The notes under the pieces are model-generated. The model was not told the DNA's origin. It ran no database searches and saw only the letters and a list, made by a program, of their open reading frames with translations. Both the position numbers and the translations under genes were made by a program. Source: Magnolia sinica (Eukaryota > Streptophyta > Magnoliopsida > Magnoliales > Magnoliaceae). Taken from it: a stretch of 64,000 bases of DNA. This document shows positions 36,785 through 48,500 of this stretch, in pieces. The stretch covers positions 104,945,759-105,009,758 of the forward strand of contig NC_080578.1 in assembly GCF_029962835.1 (NCBI RefSeq). The letters are read 5' to 3'. The first letter of the stretch is position 1. Each line of letters starts with the position of its first letter.

Positions 36785-36870
36785 AACCAGGGATCGATAG
36801 GAAGGCCTCAGCGTTGAAACAAGGTATCTTTCACTCAGTCTACCACTTGAGCTATGGATCAGGATGTGTT
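36785..36870 (-). mobile_element. tRNA-derived SINE fragment next to the YS1 start
   Basis: The minus strand reads CATAGCTCAAGTGGTAGACT (A-box), then CCTTGTTTCAACGCTGAGGC, in the same layout as the SINE at 55160. It lies 48-133 bases upstream of the YS1 ATG and so within its leader or core promoter. Confidence 0.6.
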
Positions 36871-37052
36871 AAGTAATGCATCGGTTACCACCCATACAAT
36901 TAGAATTACGAATCCCCTGTGTCGGGCTGTTTGAGATCGATACACCCATAACGTTCATGGTCGATACATAACAGTATTGGGTGATACATACTGGTTCCGA
37001 ACACACAGATTGTTGCATACTGACACTGCCAATAGCTACTTGGACAATGCCG

Positions 37053-37475
37053 ATTCTATGGCCCCATCATGATTTATGTGTTTTATTCATATTGTCCATA
37101 CACTTTTTCAGCTTATCATAGGGCATGAGCTCAAAATTGAATGATACAAATTTCAAATGGATCACACCATAAAAAAAAAATGGTGATGGAACTCCTACCA
37201 TGAAAAGCTTTCTAAAACCCAGTGTAAAGTTTATTTGCCATCCAACCTACTAATCCTAAATTAGGTAACATAGACCTAGATAAAGGGAGAAAGTAAATAT
37301 TAACTTATTTCAAAACTTTTGTAGCCTTGAGAAGTTTTTAATGGCGGTGTGGTATATTAAAAACTGTTTAATCACCACCGTTTCCTGTGGTGTGGTTCAC
37401 TTAAGATTTGGATCTTCCTTATTTATGGGAAAATGAATGGACAACATAAATAAAGCACTCTCTTAGTCATATAGA
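37053..37475. mobile_element. Foldback MITE, GGGCCCACC family, old
   Basis: Family landmarks in order: GGCCCCATCATGATTTATGT, ATTGTCCATACACTTTTTC, ATGGATCACACC, GGTGTGGTTCACTTAAG and ATGAATGGACAACAT. The ends have diverged. It lies between YS1 and HMT. Confidence 0.7.
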
Positions 37476-39507
37476 GAGATCATAATTACATGCGTTGCCC
37501 CAGGCCCTTGTGGGGAGAGCAAGAGATGCCTACTTAGTTTATACAGTAAATGAATTGTGTATAAAACGTGATACTTAAACCATGGGGTGGGTCTTAATGC
37601 ATGGCTAAGTGATAAATATGTTGCGTTTCAACACTAAAGTAAGTTATAGATTTAAGTGTTCATGTGGTGTGCATCGGTGCAAATGTATAAAAATAATAAT
37701 ATTGGGAAGACCCAAATGTATAGTAATGAGGATAATTGGCTTAAGCAGTTGTTTCATATCCTGCTTTTTATAAATAGGATTCCTTCATAATACAACAGAA
37801 AAAAAAAATATGGTGGATTGTCTAGATTTATTGTCTTTCATCAAACCTATCGATCAGGTCTAACTCAGTGGGAAACTACGTTGTCATTGGCGTGGGAACT
37901 TAATGGTTTGTGGAGCAATTCTACATTGTTCACATTGGTGTGGCCCCATGTGAGTTTTTAATAGGTGTCATCTACACTACTGTTGAAATAATGGTTGTCA
38001 CCTAATAGATGCTGTAGATTTTATATATACACAACATGGTAGACCTTACATATGCTATCCTTTTCATGCCTATGACAATCACATTTTTCTGATGAATCTA
38101 CCCTCTCTTAACTAATGCTGTGAAGACTAATTGCAACGGCAAAAATGTTCAAAACTATTGGCATTATGCAGGGTATTGAAAGACAAGTAGCTGTGTGATG
38201 TATCAATCAGGTGCACCGACCAATGAGCACAGGAAGGGATGGTTTAAAGTTTTAGATGATCCTATTAATTACTTTTTCTACCGTTAATCACACCCACCAC
38301 TAACTTCTTTTTATCTTCTTCTTTTTTTTTTCCTTCCTTAATTGTCACTTCAATATCCGCTTATCAAATGAATGGGATTGCCTTGTATTCGTGATTTTGA
38401 GACAAATCATCCACTCCAGGCCCTGCATATGGAAGACCCGATCCATTTATCATTCTACAAAACTGTCCCATCATTTATCTAAAACATTCATGAGCCATCA
38501 ATGATAGAGCCAACTAGATGGACGGCCCCATTTGATACATCTCCCTGCCACATGAAATTTGAAGAGATGGGTCTGCCGGCTCTACCATATTTCTCCCTAG
38601 TCCACTATGCGGGGCCCACCTGATTTCCTTCTAAGATATATATATATATCTGCCCATGAGTTCCACTAAATCACAAGGTTTTGCATGAAACAGTAGGGGA
38701 TGGAAATACTTTTTAACTGTTGAACCTTCATGGGTCCCACCATCAGATTTATATTACATCTAGCCCATTCATGAGGTGATGCCCACAAGGATGAAGGGAA
38801 AATACAAATATCAGCCTCATTTGAAGCTTCTATGGTCATCGCATAGGGGCCCACATGGGGAGAGATTTCTTTGATTGGAATGTCTCTCTTCTAGGTGCCA
38901 CAATAACTGATCTATGGTGCAATAATCACGCTTCAAAGGTAATCATGACTACTGATTCTCATGTTGAATGTTAACCAAGGAAATGTTCATTTTCATGTTC
39001 TACACTTCACCTCCACTTATGGATGGTCAGGATCATCCCTTACCATTGACAGTCACACACTGATGTTAGGCTTGGCAGACATGCAAGTCAATCCAGACTA
39101 TCATAAATAATGGGAGAACATCGTCCACAATCATAGCCCGAATGCAACACTGATCAAATGATCCTAACCATCCCATTCATCGCTATCGATGGATAAAATG
39201 GTCCACCGTCCATATTCAATGGGCTCAATTAGATGGTTAAGATCGTACCAGCAATGTCGTTTTAGAGATAATGGGCCATTAACAAATGACAAAGATGCCA
39301 TTTTCTCCTGCCCCGTATCTCTATAATCTATTCATGCATGCCTGACCAACCCATGATTTTCTTTCCCGGTCTTCCGACATTCTCAGCTTCGGAAATTGTC
39401 TAAACATGACCAACAGAGAGCGAAAATTCAGATTCATATGGACCAACCATTCTGAGTTTCTCGATTGATATTTACAGCTCTCCAAGTTAGTCCTTAATTT
39501 AAGTCAG
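37476..39507. other. YS1-HMT intergenic region
   Basis: No gene is seen. It includes a SINE at 37585, a TA microsatellite at 38638-38650, GGGGCCCACCTGA-type repeat remains around 38610-38870, and the HMT 3' UTR just left of 39508. Confidence 0.5.
37585..37700 (+). mobile_element. tRNA-derived SINE
   Basis: It shows GGTCTTAATGCATGGCTAAG (A-box region) and GTTTCAACACTAAAG, as in the SINE at 14785, and ends in an A-rich run. The B-box is eroded. Confidence 0.6.
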
Positions 39508-42500
39508 TCATGGCAGAGATGTTTGTAAAACGGATTCCTTGCGCAGAGTCCTTGATATTGCACGGATAGTATTTGGAGTCGTTCTGCAACAGCCTCCTAT
39601 GAGGGAAGCTCCAACTTCGCGCCATTTGCTGACATAAGAAATGAAATCTTCATCCGAAACCTCCGTAGATGCCTTCTAGCAGGAAAGAAAAGAAAAGAGA
39701 AGTAAAAGGATTTTCAGTAACGTATGTTGAAAGCATTTTCTGGGCATCTAAAATGCAGAATTACATGGAAATTGGATCCATGGCACTAGCATCCTAGACT
39801 AGTTAACTAAGACCATAGTTCAAAAACCCAAAAACTCAACTGGAAGTCTGAGACAGGTCAGGTCGACTCGATATTTATAATTATATTAACAAGAAGAGCT
39901 TCAGTAAGTCCACACGTTTACAAGACAGATAATGCACAGGCGACCACATGTGCCAGCATGGCATGCAGGTGAAATATCAAAATCATTCATCATGATGACC
40001 TCACCATGTAGATGCCATTGCTGAAAGATAAAAGTTGTCTCGCTCAGTAGGTGTGTCATGACGTTAGAAATAAGTGGATGGATTAGAAAAGTTTGGCCAT
40101 TTTTTTCATAACTGTACATTTGTTCAGTTAATTGTGGCCCACCTAACTAGTGGACTGACATGATCCTTGGGATAGGGAATCTATATATTGGGACCCTTCC
40201 AATTAATAGCTTGGGTATTACACCCATGTGCAACACTAGCATGTGTGGAATGTGCATCATCATCTGACTTGTAAACACGTGCAGGCTTGGCAAAGCTCTA
40301 ATAAGAATGTTTTGAGTAATAATAGATATTTCATTTGTTATTGAGTGTAAAGTTAACATGTATGATACATGGTTACAAAACATGCGAATGGTGTCATGGG
40401 TTCAAATTTCAGGCTGCCCTATAATTATTATACTAATAAGCAATGAGCCAGTGAGTGACTCAGCTTGAGTCATGTTGAGCCGCATTAGTCAACCGAGTCA
40501 GCGAGCTGACTCAACAAGTCAGGCCGAGTTGTGACCCAGTCAAGATTGCCATCAAGTTTCTTGGTGATTTGGCTTGAAATCTTGTCAAGTCAAGTCACTG
40601 AGTTTTAAAACTATGGTTAAGACTGCATTAGTACTTTGTAGATGTCGGGATGACCGAGTGGATTGGGAGACGAATTTGATGAAGGAACATGAGTTTAATT
40701 CAGCAAATGGCCATCTTTCGATGCATCGTTGAACTGAATTGTGATGTTTAGATCCACAAAAGAAATCATAATTAGGATTCTTAACGATGGGATAGGATTC
40801 AAGTTGCAATTACATTACCTTCAAGCTGGACTTGAAGGAATACATCTGCAATCTCAGGGCTGCCTATGATACTAAAAACAAGTACTATGGAACGCCCTCT
40901 TATTGAACTGAGTTTCACAATTCAATTCAATTGCACATCCAAACACATCCTTAAACAATGATCAAGGAAAAAACTCATCTATCATTTTGATAGCCATCTA
41001 TATAGATGAGCAAGAGATTGGGGTCATCTTAGAAACCCATTGCACAAGAAATAAGAGCCAAGGAGATGACATGATCTGTATTTGAAAACAAGAGATTAAG
41101 ATAGAAGTAGTACCAATACACCTGGTTACCCTTGAATATTTGTTAGTTTTCACTGGCCTATAGTGATTTTGGACACGGACAATTCAAAGTTGTTGAAGCC
41201 ACTTTTCGCGGACCATCATGAAAAAATCATGCTAACTCGAGATCATAAACATTAGAACAATGGCCTCTATTGGTATAACCATCCAATTGAAGTAATTCTT
41301 GAGAGAGACAATCCAAGGTGGAGTGAACTGAAGGAATAATTAGGTTGATGATCTAAGCTTCGTTCGATAAACGACCTAGGCCATCTGTTCTATAGGGCAT
41401 TTAAATTTTTATTTTTATTTTTCACGATGGTCCATGAAGAGTAGGCTAGGCCTAATGGATGGTTTAAATCAGTGGTGGGATGATCCATATGTCCAAAAGA
41501 GCCAGGGTGCACAGGTAGATGTGGCATCAGTGCCGTGTGTCATAGTGCTAATTAGGCCCATCAGGTTTAAAGCAATTGTAATGGGACATCAAAACCATCC
41601 TCAGGTGTCCAGCATGGCTACCTCCAAAAGTATAGACAAGGGGACATTTTTGTACACTCATAAAAGAGTTAAAGAGAATAAGACTAAACAAATGATACAC
41701 ATCATGCAAAAACTATGCAACACCTATGTGAAAACCCAAAGAGTTAGGAAACCCACAAAATAAAAAGAAAGGAAAAGATGTTACATGCAACCTATTGTAT
41801 AAGAAAAATGTCAAAAAAAGAAAGAAAGAAAGTAAACCCTAGAACTAGATCCAGGGGGAGCAGTTGCCTATGAATAGTATCCTGGGACCAAGAGAGTGGA
41901 GATGCGCTTGAGTGCAAGCAAGCAATGATAAAACTTCATCTTAACAATAAAAGCCCACTTAACAACAAAGGGGAAAAAAAAGAGGAGGAAAATATTACAA
42001 AAAAAACGATAATCAACACAAGACCTCATGTGAAGTGTCCAAAGCATTCATGATGTTTTGGATGACATAATTGAAATATTGGTGCGTACATAACAGAGGT
42101 GGATAATATATTCCTCTAGAAATTTCACCTTTCTTCCTATTGTTTAGAGTTCTGCAGAGTTGCTCAAAAGTTTAAGGACTCAACATGTGCACCGGGGAAG
42201 AATAGTAGCACCAATATGTAATAAGATGAGGGAAAGTAGACTTAGATGGTTCATATGCGCAACAAAGACCAAGAATTGCCCCAGTTAGGAGTGAGTTGGT
42301 GCAAGTTGAAGGCTCTAAAAGGGCAAGGGGAAGGCCCTAAAAGACATGGGTGGAGGTAGTAAGAAAAGACTAGATGACCTATGGTCTAACTTAGTTATGG
42401 TGGAATTGCAGAAAAGGATTCGTAGACTACTTTCTATCGAATCTAATTAATAAATCCAATTTTCAACTGGATTCGATAGAAAGAGAGTACATTTCTGCAC

Positions 42501-45500
42501 AAACAAAAGGGAATGATTTGGACTCAAGAAAATTCTGCCGATAATCTACATTACTCCCCAAGTCTTTACCAGACTTGGCAAGTTGTATCAGTTTGGCAGA
42601 GTCGAGCACTGAAGTGAATCTTAGAGCCCTGATTAACATAAAAACTGAACTAATAATTCAACTCATAGGTCCAAAAATAGAAGCAATTGCTCAGAATGTA
42701 TTCAAAAGGAGGAAAAACTCACCACCCACTCCTTCCTATCTGCATCGTACGTCTCCCCACTATTTGGGTATATGAGGATTGGTTTGTCTGTGACCTGCAA
42801 GATAAATAACGCCACACAAAAAAAGACCACCATGTTAGGACTGTATTTGTATTCATCTCAAGAGTAAGAACAGTATTTCAAAAGCTGGGAATCATATGCA
42901 CAAGAAAAATTATCAGAAAATTGGCAACTACCAGAAAAAAAGAAGAAGATTCAATGGCTAGACATACAACCCTCTTGTAAACTGTGCATTTTAAAATCCT
43001 TAGATGCCAGGTCTAAGTGTTCAAATGCATGAGTTGATTTTACAATTTCTAGGCAGTAGAATATTAAGAGCTTATATAACTGCAGAGGGATAAATGCTAT
43101 TAGCTTACAATTGATGAAACTATTGTAAAAATTGCTAGTGTTCGCTTTTAAGAGTTTCAGCTTTTCAACTCCATTTTACTTACCTAAAGCATTGGCATAA
43201 TATCCTATTCCTACTTACAAGTCAATACACTGTCAAGATACATGTCTGCAGGTATTTGGGAACTTCTGCATGTCCACAAATTCAACTTTATTCAACACAT
43301 AATAGTACTCTCCTAGACAAAGCTAACTCAAATATTTCAAAGGAGGAGAACTACATAAAGTGCATCTGTCAGTGATAGAGACGCCACGAGCAATAAGGTC
43401 TTTTGTTTTGAGCCTGGATTGAAGAGCAAACCAAGCGGTGCAGGCGTACTTAAGGAAATTCAAGTTATTCCAAATGAAGTCCACAAAACTCATGGCCCAT
43501 TGTTTAGAAGACTGAAATAGGGAGTTGGAGAAGTGAATTGATCAAAAGGTGCATTCCTCCATGTAACACTATCACCTCGATCTGAAATAGCCTCCTACAC
43601 TGTATCCAGTGAGGGAGAGCATCCGATGGGCCAGTTCCAACTGCCATTAGAATGAAATTGGCAACTTTAATCTCTCTTTCCTCCCCCCAAATCAATGATT
43701 GAGCTGCTCCCAAATGTCTCAAAAAGACTAAAGTCATTGACCAAGGATCATGCCATAAGAAGAAACATCTGCAAGTGCCCAAAATATAAGAAATATAGTA
43801 TTTGATGTGTTGCCTCATGCCGAAGATGCGCTTCCAAATACTGGAGGAACTTGTAGAGCAGGAAATACTTCAGCAGCTTCGCCCTTTAATGTGTTACCCA
43901 TGGATGCAATTGGTCCATGAAGACTTATGAACCAATGCGAGATGCCATAAGAGTTTTGCTGTACATGTCGCATTCCAAGCCTTTAGACTGTTTATGACCG
44001 GACCTCTAAATTCCCTAGGTTTTGCATGTCTTGCTATCTTAACTATGTGGAGAGACCTATTCTCTCAGTCAGCCCCAAGAAAGTTCCAAATTCCCATGTG
44101 ATTTTAATTTAAATTGATTAGATTAAACTTGTCACTGGTTGTAAATCATCCCGCCTACTCTCTTCTTATTCAAGATTCTGGTGTGCACAAGGTATTCAAA
44201 ACCGGTTACGTAATGGCTGTTACGGCTGTTATATAACAGTAATGGTGGGAACAGTTACGCTTTAACCGGAAAAAATGGCCTGTTACCAGGCCAATGCAGG
44301 TTTTTTGGCTGTGGCCGTTACAGCCGCTGTTACCATTATTGAATACCATGAGTGTACATGTTGAAGAAGCTAGAATGATCTAGATGCACATTTCTGTGGG
44401 GAGGGGGGCCCACAAATTCCGCTTCATAAAATTTAAAATTATTTGCCTTTTCCAATACTTGATTTTTCAATAAAGTTCAAGCTGCATTAAAAAAATGATA
44501 CAACAACCAGAGCTCCTGTCGCACACATGCACAATAAATGCTGAAGTAGCATCTTCTCAAGATGTACAGCAAGTTTTAATTACATAACTATGATCTCATT
44601 CGAGTTTGGATATTCATAAGAAAATGCACACTATGAGCATAACATGGAACTTTTGCTGTGTCTTTTAGGTTCAATAAGTGACACTTCATGCACGCATTTA
44701 ATTTGCAAATACAATTCCGACAATGAAAGGATCATACCTTCTTAATGGAGAGAATCATTCCATGGATAAATCTAGGAGAGGTGCAGTTGATTCCAACGGC
44801 GACGACCTTCTTACATGAGTCAGCAATGGAGGCACACTCAGGCAATGAATCTCCACTAACCACATTAACACCATCATTCGAATTGAAAGAAAACCACGCA
44901 GGAATCTTTATGTCATTTTCTTCAAGAAGCTCAACATATGCCTAAAAAAGAGCACCAGGAGAGATAGGCATGAGGCCATAACAGAAATAGGTTCCCAAAA
45001 AATATGCAATTTTTTTTTTTTTTTTAAATTTTTTTAAATTCATAAATATGTCTATTTAAAAATACAAACATATCAACTTTGGAAGCATGAGATGGAAAGA
45101 AGGATCATCGTCTTCAACAGCAATGCATTATATGGCTCAAGAAAGCAGAATGAGAAATAGGTCATGGGACAGAGAAAGCATAGCTTTATAGGTTTAAAAA
45201 AACAGGAGCTCATGCGTGTGCTATAAAGCTCGTGCACATGCCACGCATGTGCCAGCATGGCATGATAGATCCAAGATCCAATCCATCCATCAGAACAACA
45301 CCACTATATTGATGCCCTAGCTCTGCAGACCTATTCTTGGCATATATGGACCGAAAGAAGCCCGAACGGAAGTGGACGTAGTCCATCAAATTCAGGCCCA
45401 ATCGCATGACGTAATTGGGCCTAGATGCGTCCGGATCGAAGAAAATCATTTTGGATTGAGAGAAATTGGCATTCGAAGTGCGAACCATAAATTAGCCATA

Positions 45501-48500
45501 ACTTTTGATCCGAGTATCGTTACGGGATGCACGACCTGTGAATTTTGACTGGAACAGGTCAACCGACCCATGTAAGCAGGTTGCGTTGCTCTGTTTCACG
45601 AGAAAACGACTCCTTCCTATTCAAAATCGCAATTTTACGGAAAAGAACTTATTATTTTTAGTAAGTTTTAGGTTGGACATATCTCTTTCATCTTAGAGTT
45701 TTAGTATGTGATGTCTTCTTAGGATTTGCTTCCTATCATACCAGGAATTATTCAGCAAAATTAAATTAGAACATTCTATTTTTAGTAAATTTTACTACTT
45801 TGGGTAAGTTTTGGTTTAGTTGAATTATGACTCTTAATTAGGGTTTACATTTTATAATTTAAAGCATTGTAATTTTGTTTTAGAGACATCAATAAAATTA
45901 TTTCGAATTTACCTTTATTTATTGTTGATTCAAGAGTCAATACACCTTTTGGATTCAAGGCTTGCACACTTGATCTTCCTCATTATCTCTTCATGCTCTT
46001 CCCCTGCGTCACTAGCCCAAGAATTAGGTTGATCTACTAGTCAAGTGAGCCACAGTTTGCAAAACAATTGCATGGCTCTGAAAAACTTGGATGAAGTTTT
46101 CTAACCCATCCACATTTCCTACAAGCGATTGGACTAGATTTTATTTTTGGGAAAACATGTACAAGGTCAGATGAACCTGATGGATGGATTAGATCTCGCA
46201 CATGTGTCATGCTAGCACATGAGTGGCAACGACACGAGTTTTGTTACACACGTGAGCTCTAAAGGCTAGACTTTTCATAGATTAGAAAATTACAATGGGG
46301 TAAGAAAGTAAAAAATTCAAAATATTAGATTGTCATCATCATCATAGCCTTGCCCTGCAATTTGGGGCTGGGAATCATTCTCATAATTGACTGGAAAAAG
46401 TCCAATGATCGGCTACCCACCTAATATCTAGGGCTGAAAGTCAGGCGGGTTGGGTTGGGTTGCTGCTCAACCCTAGCCCCAACCAAGGTTCCTATACCTT
46501 AACCCTAACCCAACCTCGAGTTGGGAATTCCCAACCCAAGCAGGCACGGTCGGGTTGGTTGGGTGTATACTTGCTAATATTTTTGTTATTACATTAGTAT
46601 ATTCTATTTCAATACACATCTTATTTTTGTACCTATGATTTTATTAATTATATATGCAGTTATTTATCATAAAGAACTTCATTTTTTTTCTAAACAAACA
46701 AGCTAAAATATATAAAAAATACTCCTTTAAAAGTCATGTTGTGTAGCGTGCAATTTATTTGGGAGAGAGAAATCCGACATATCTTGTTATCTTGAGTCAT
46801 CGGAAATGCCGTGGACCAATGAGACCCGACGGCAGTGGAATTTCCTGTGCCTTCAACACAGACTATCCGCACTCACCCGACGCGACATCAAACCCTCCTT
46901 TAACCAGGCTGCTGACAGACTGGCGCATCGCTACCAAGTGGAGTTTACTAAATTAGATTGTATTTAACTATTTATCATGCGGGTCTCAAGTACAACCTAT
47001 TGGACCATAATTTATGGTCCACCCATCCAATAACTTCCAACCTATCAAGTTTGTGCGCCATCCGATGCTTCCAATAGGTTTTCCTGACCACGAGGATCAA
47101 CATTAGCTCCATCAACTCATTAGGTGTGCCACGCCATAGAAAACAATTTATAGCCATTGAATCAGGTGCTCCATCAACTTACAAGTATGGTCCACTCAAT
47201 GAGTAGATGTTGGTTAATTTTTGCATAATGTGATCCTCCTTAAGCGGAGACAATTGACTGGATTAGTTAGATGTTGTGTGCAAATGAAAGCTTGGAAGTT
47301 ATCTACTGGGTGGACCATAAGTTATGGTTCAACCAGTTGGACTTGAAACCTTCTCTTTATCATATATCATTTTTACTCGATATTTGAAGCAAGCAACACA
47401 ATACAAGCAGGCCAGATGCAAACATCAACCTCAGGTTGTGCTCATGGGTCATGTATTGTTCTTTAATGCAACTTCAGTCAAAATGTGTAGCCCAGAGATG
47501 AAAAGTGGATACAATTGATTTCTGCATAGAAAGATTAAGGGTGTGTTTGGTTTTCCAATTTCCTGTGTAATGCAAAGTAAATGAGCCACCATTATCATTT
47601 CAAGGTATTTGTTTAAACAAGAATTACGGCTCAGAAATCAAAACTCAAAAACACATGTAATGGAAACAAGTAGAGGAAATTATAATCATTACATTTTTAC
47701 ATTATAAAACTATCATTTTTATAGTGATGTCTGGGTAAAACAAACAATGGCAGCAAACTCATCATTGCAGTCAAATGTAGGTGATGTCACCACACAATTA
47801 CAGGAGAAAGTAATCATTACCCATTACCAGCCATTTACCATTGTAATTGAAAAACAAACACGCCCTAAAAGGGGTTGTCAATAGAGCAATAAGTGGGATT
47901 ATATGAATAGAACTTATTAGTGAAACCAAATCCAAATAATAGAAAGCTTGCAAATACCTGAGCTTCGATTTTGTTTGGAATCGTTTCAAAGGCAATCAGA
48001 TCAGCACCTGACTCTGCAAGGACCTGGACTCTTCTCCTATGAAAATCTTTCAAAGTTGCCAATGTAACTATGTCACCGTAGTTCCCACTGCGAGAATTAA
48101 ATGGATCATAAAAGCAAGTGAATCATGCGCACATGGCGCGAGTTTTGGAGTATAAGGTTTTCTTACAAATAGACACCCCTTGTAGCTTTTTTGGACTATT
48201 GAAGTTTAATAAAAATTATGCTTTTTCCTACTCCTCTGAGTTCTTGAGTTGTGGAAATCTAATTGGGTGCGAAGCCCTCCCTTCATCGAAGGGCTAACTA
48301 CCATGGTGCGAAGCCACATTTATCTCGATTCGCCCCCATCCTCTACTATATCTACTTCTCATCTCCTACCACCATCCGTGCTTCAAATCTGTCCTTTATT
48401 GCAGCAATTCTCCTTTCTTCAGCAGAATTCCAGAATCTGGCCTTGCAGGAGGGCTAAAACTTCGGCGGAGCACCACACACAGTTCACATGTCGGATCACT

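Noticed and set aside
45250-45990. A defined LTR retrotransposon
   Set aside because: No second LTR, primer site, purine tract or coding domain was found in the window, so it is listed only as an unclassified segment.
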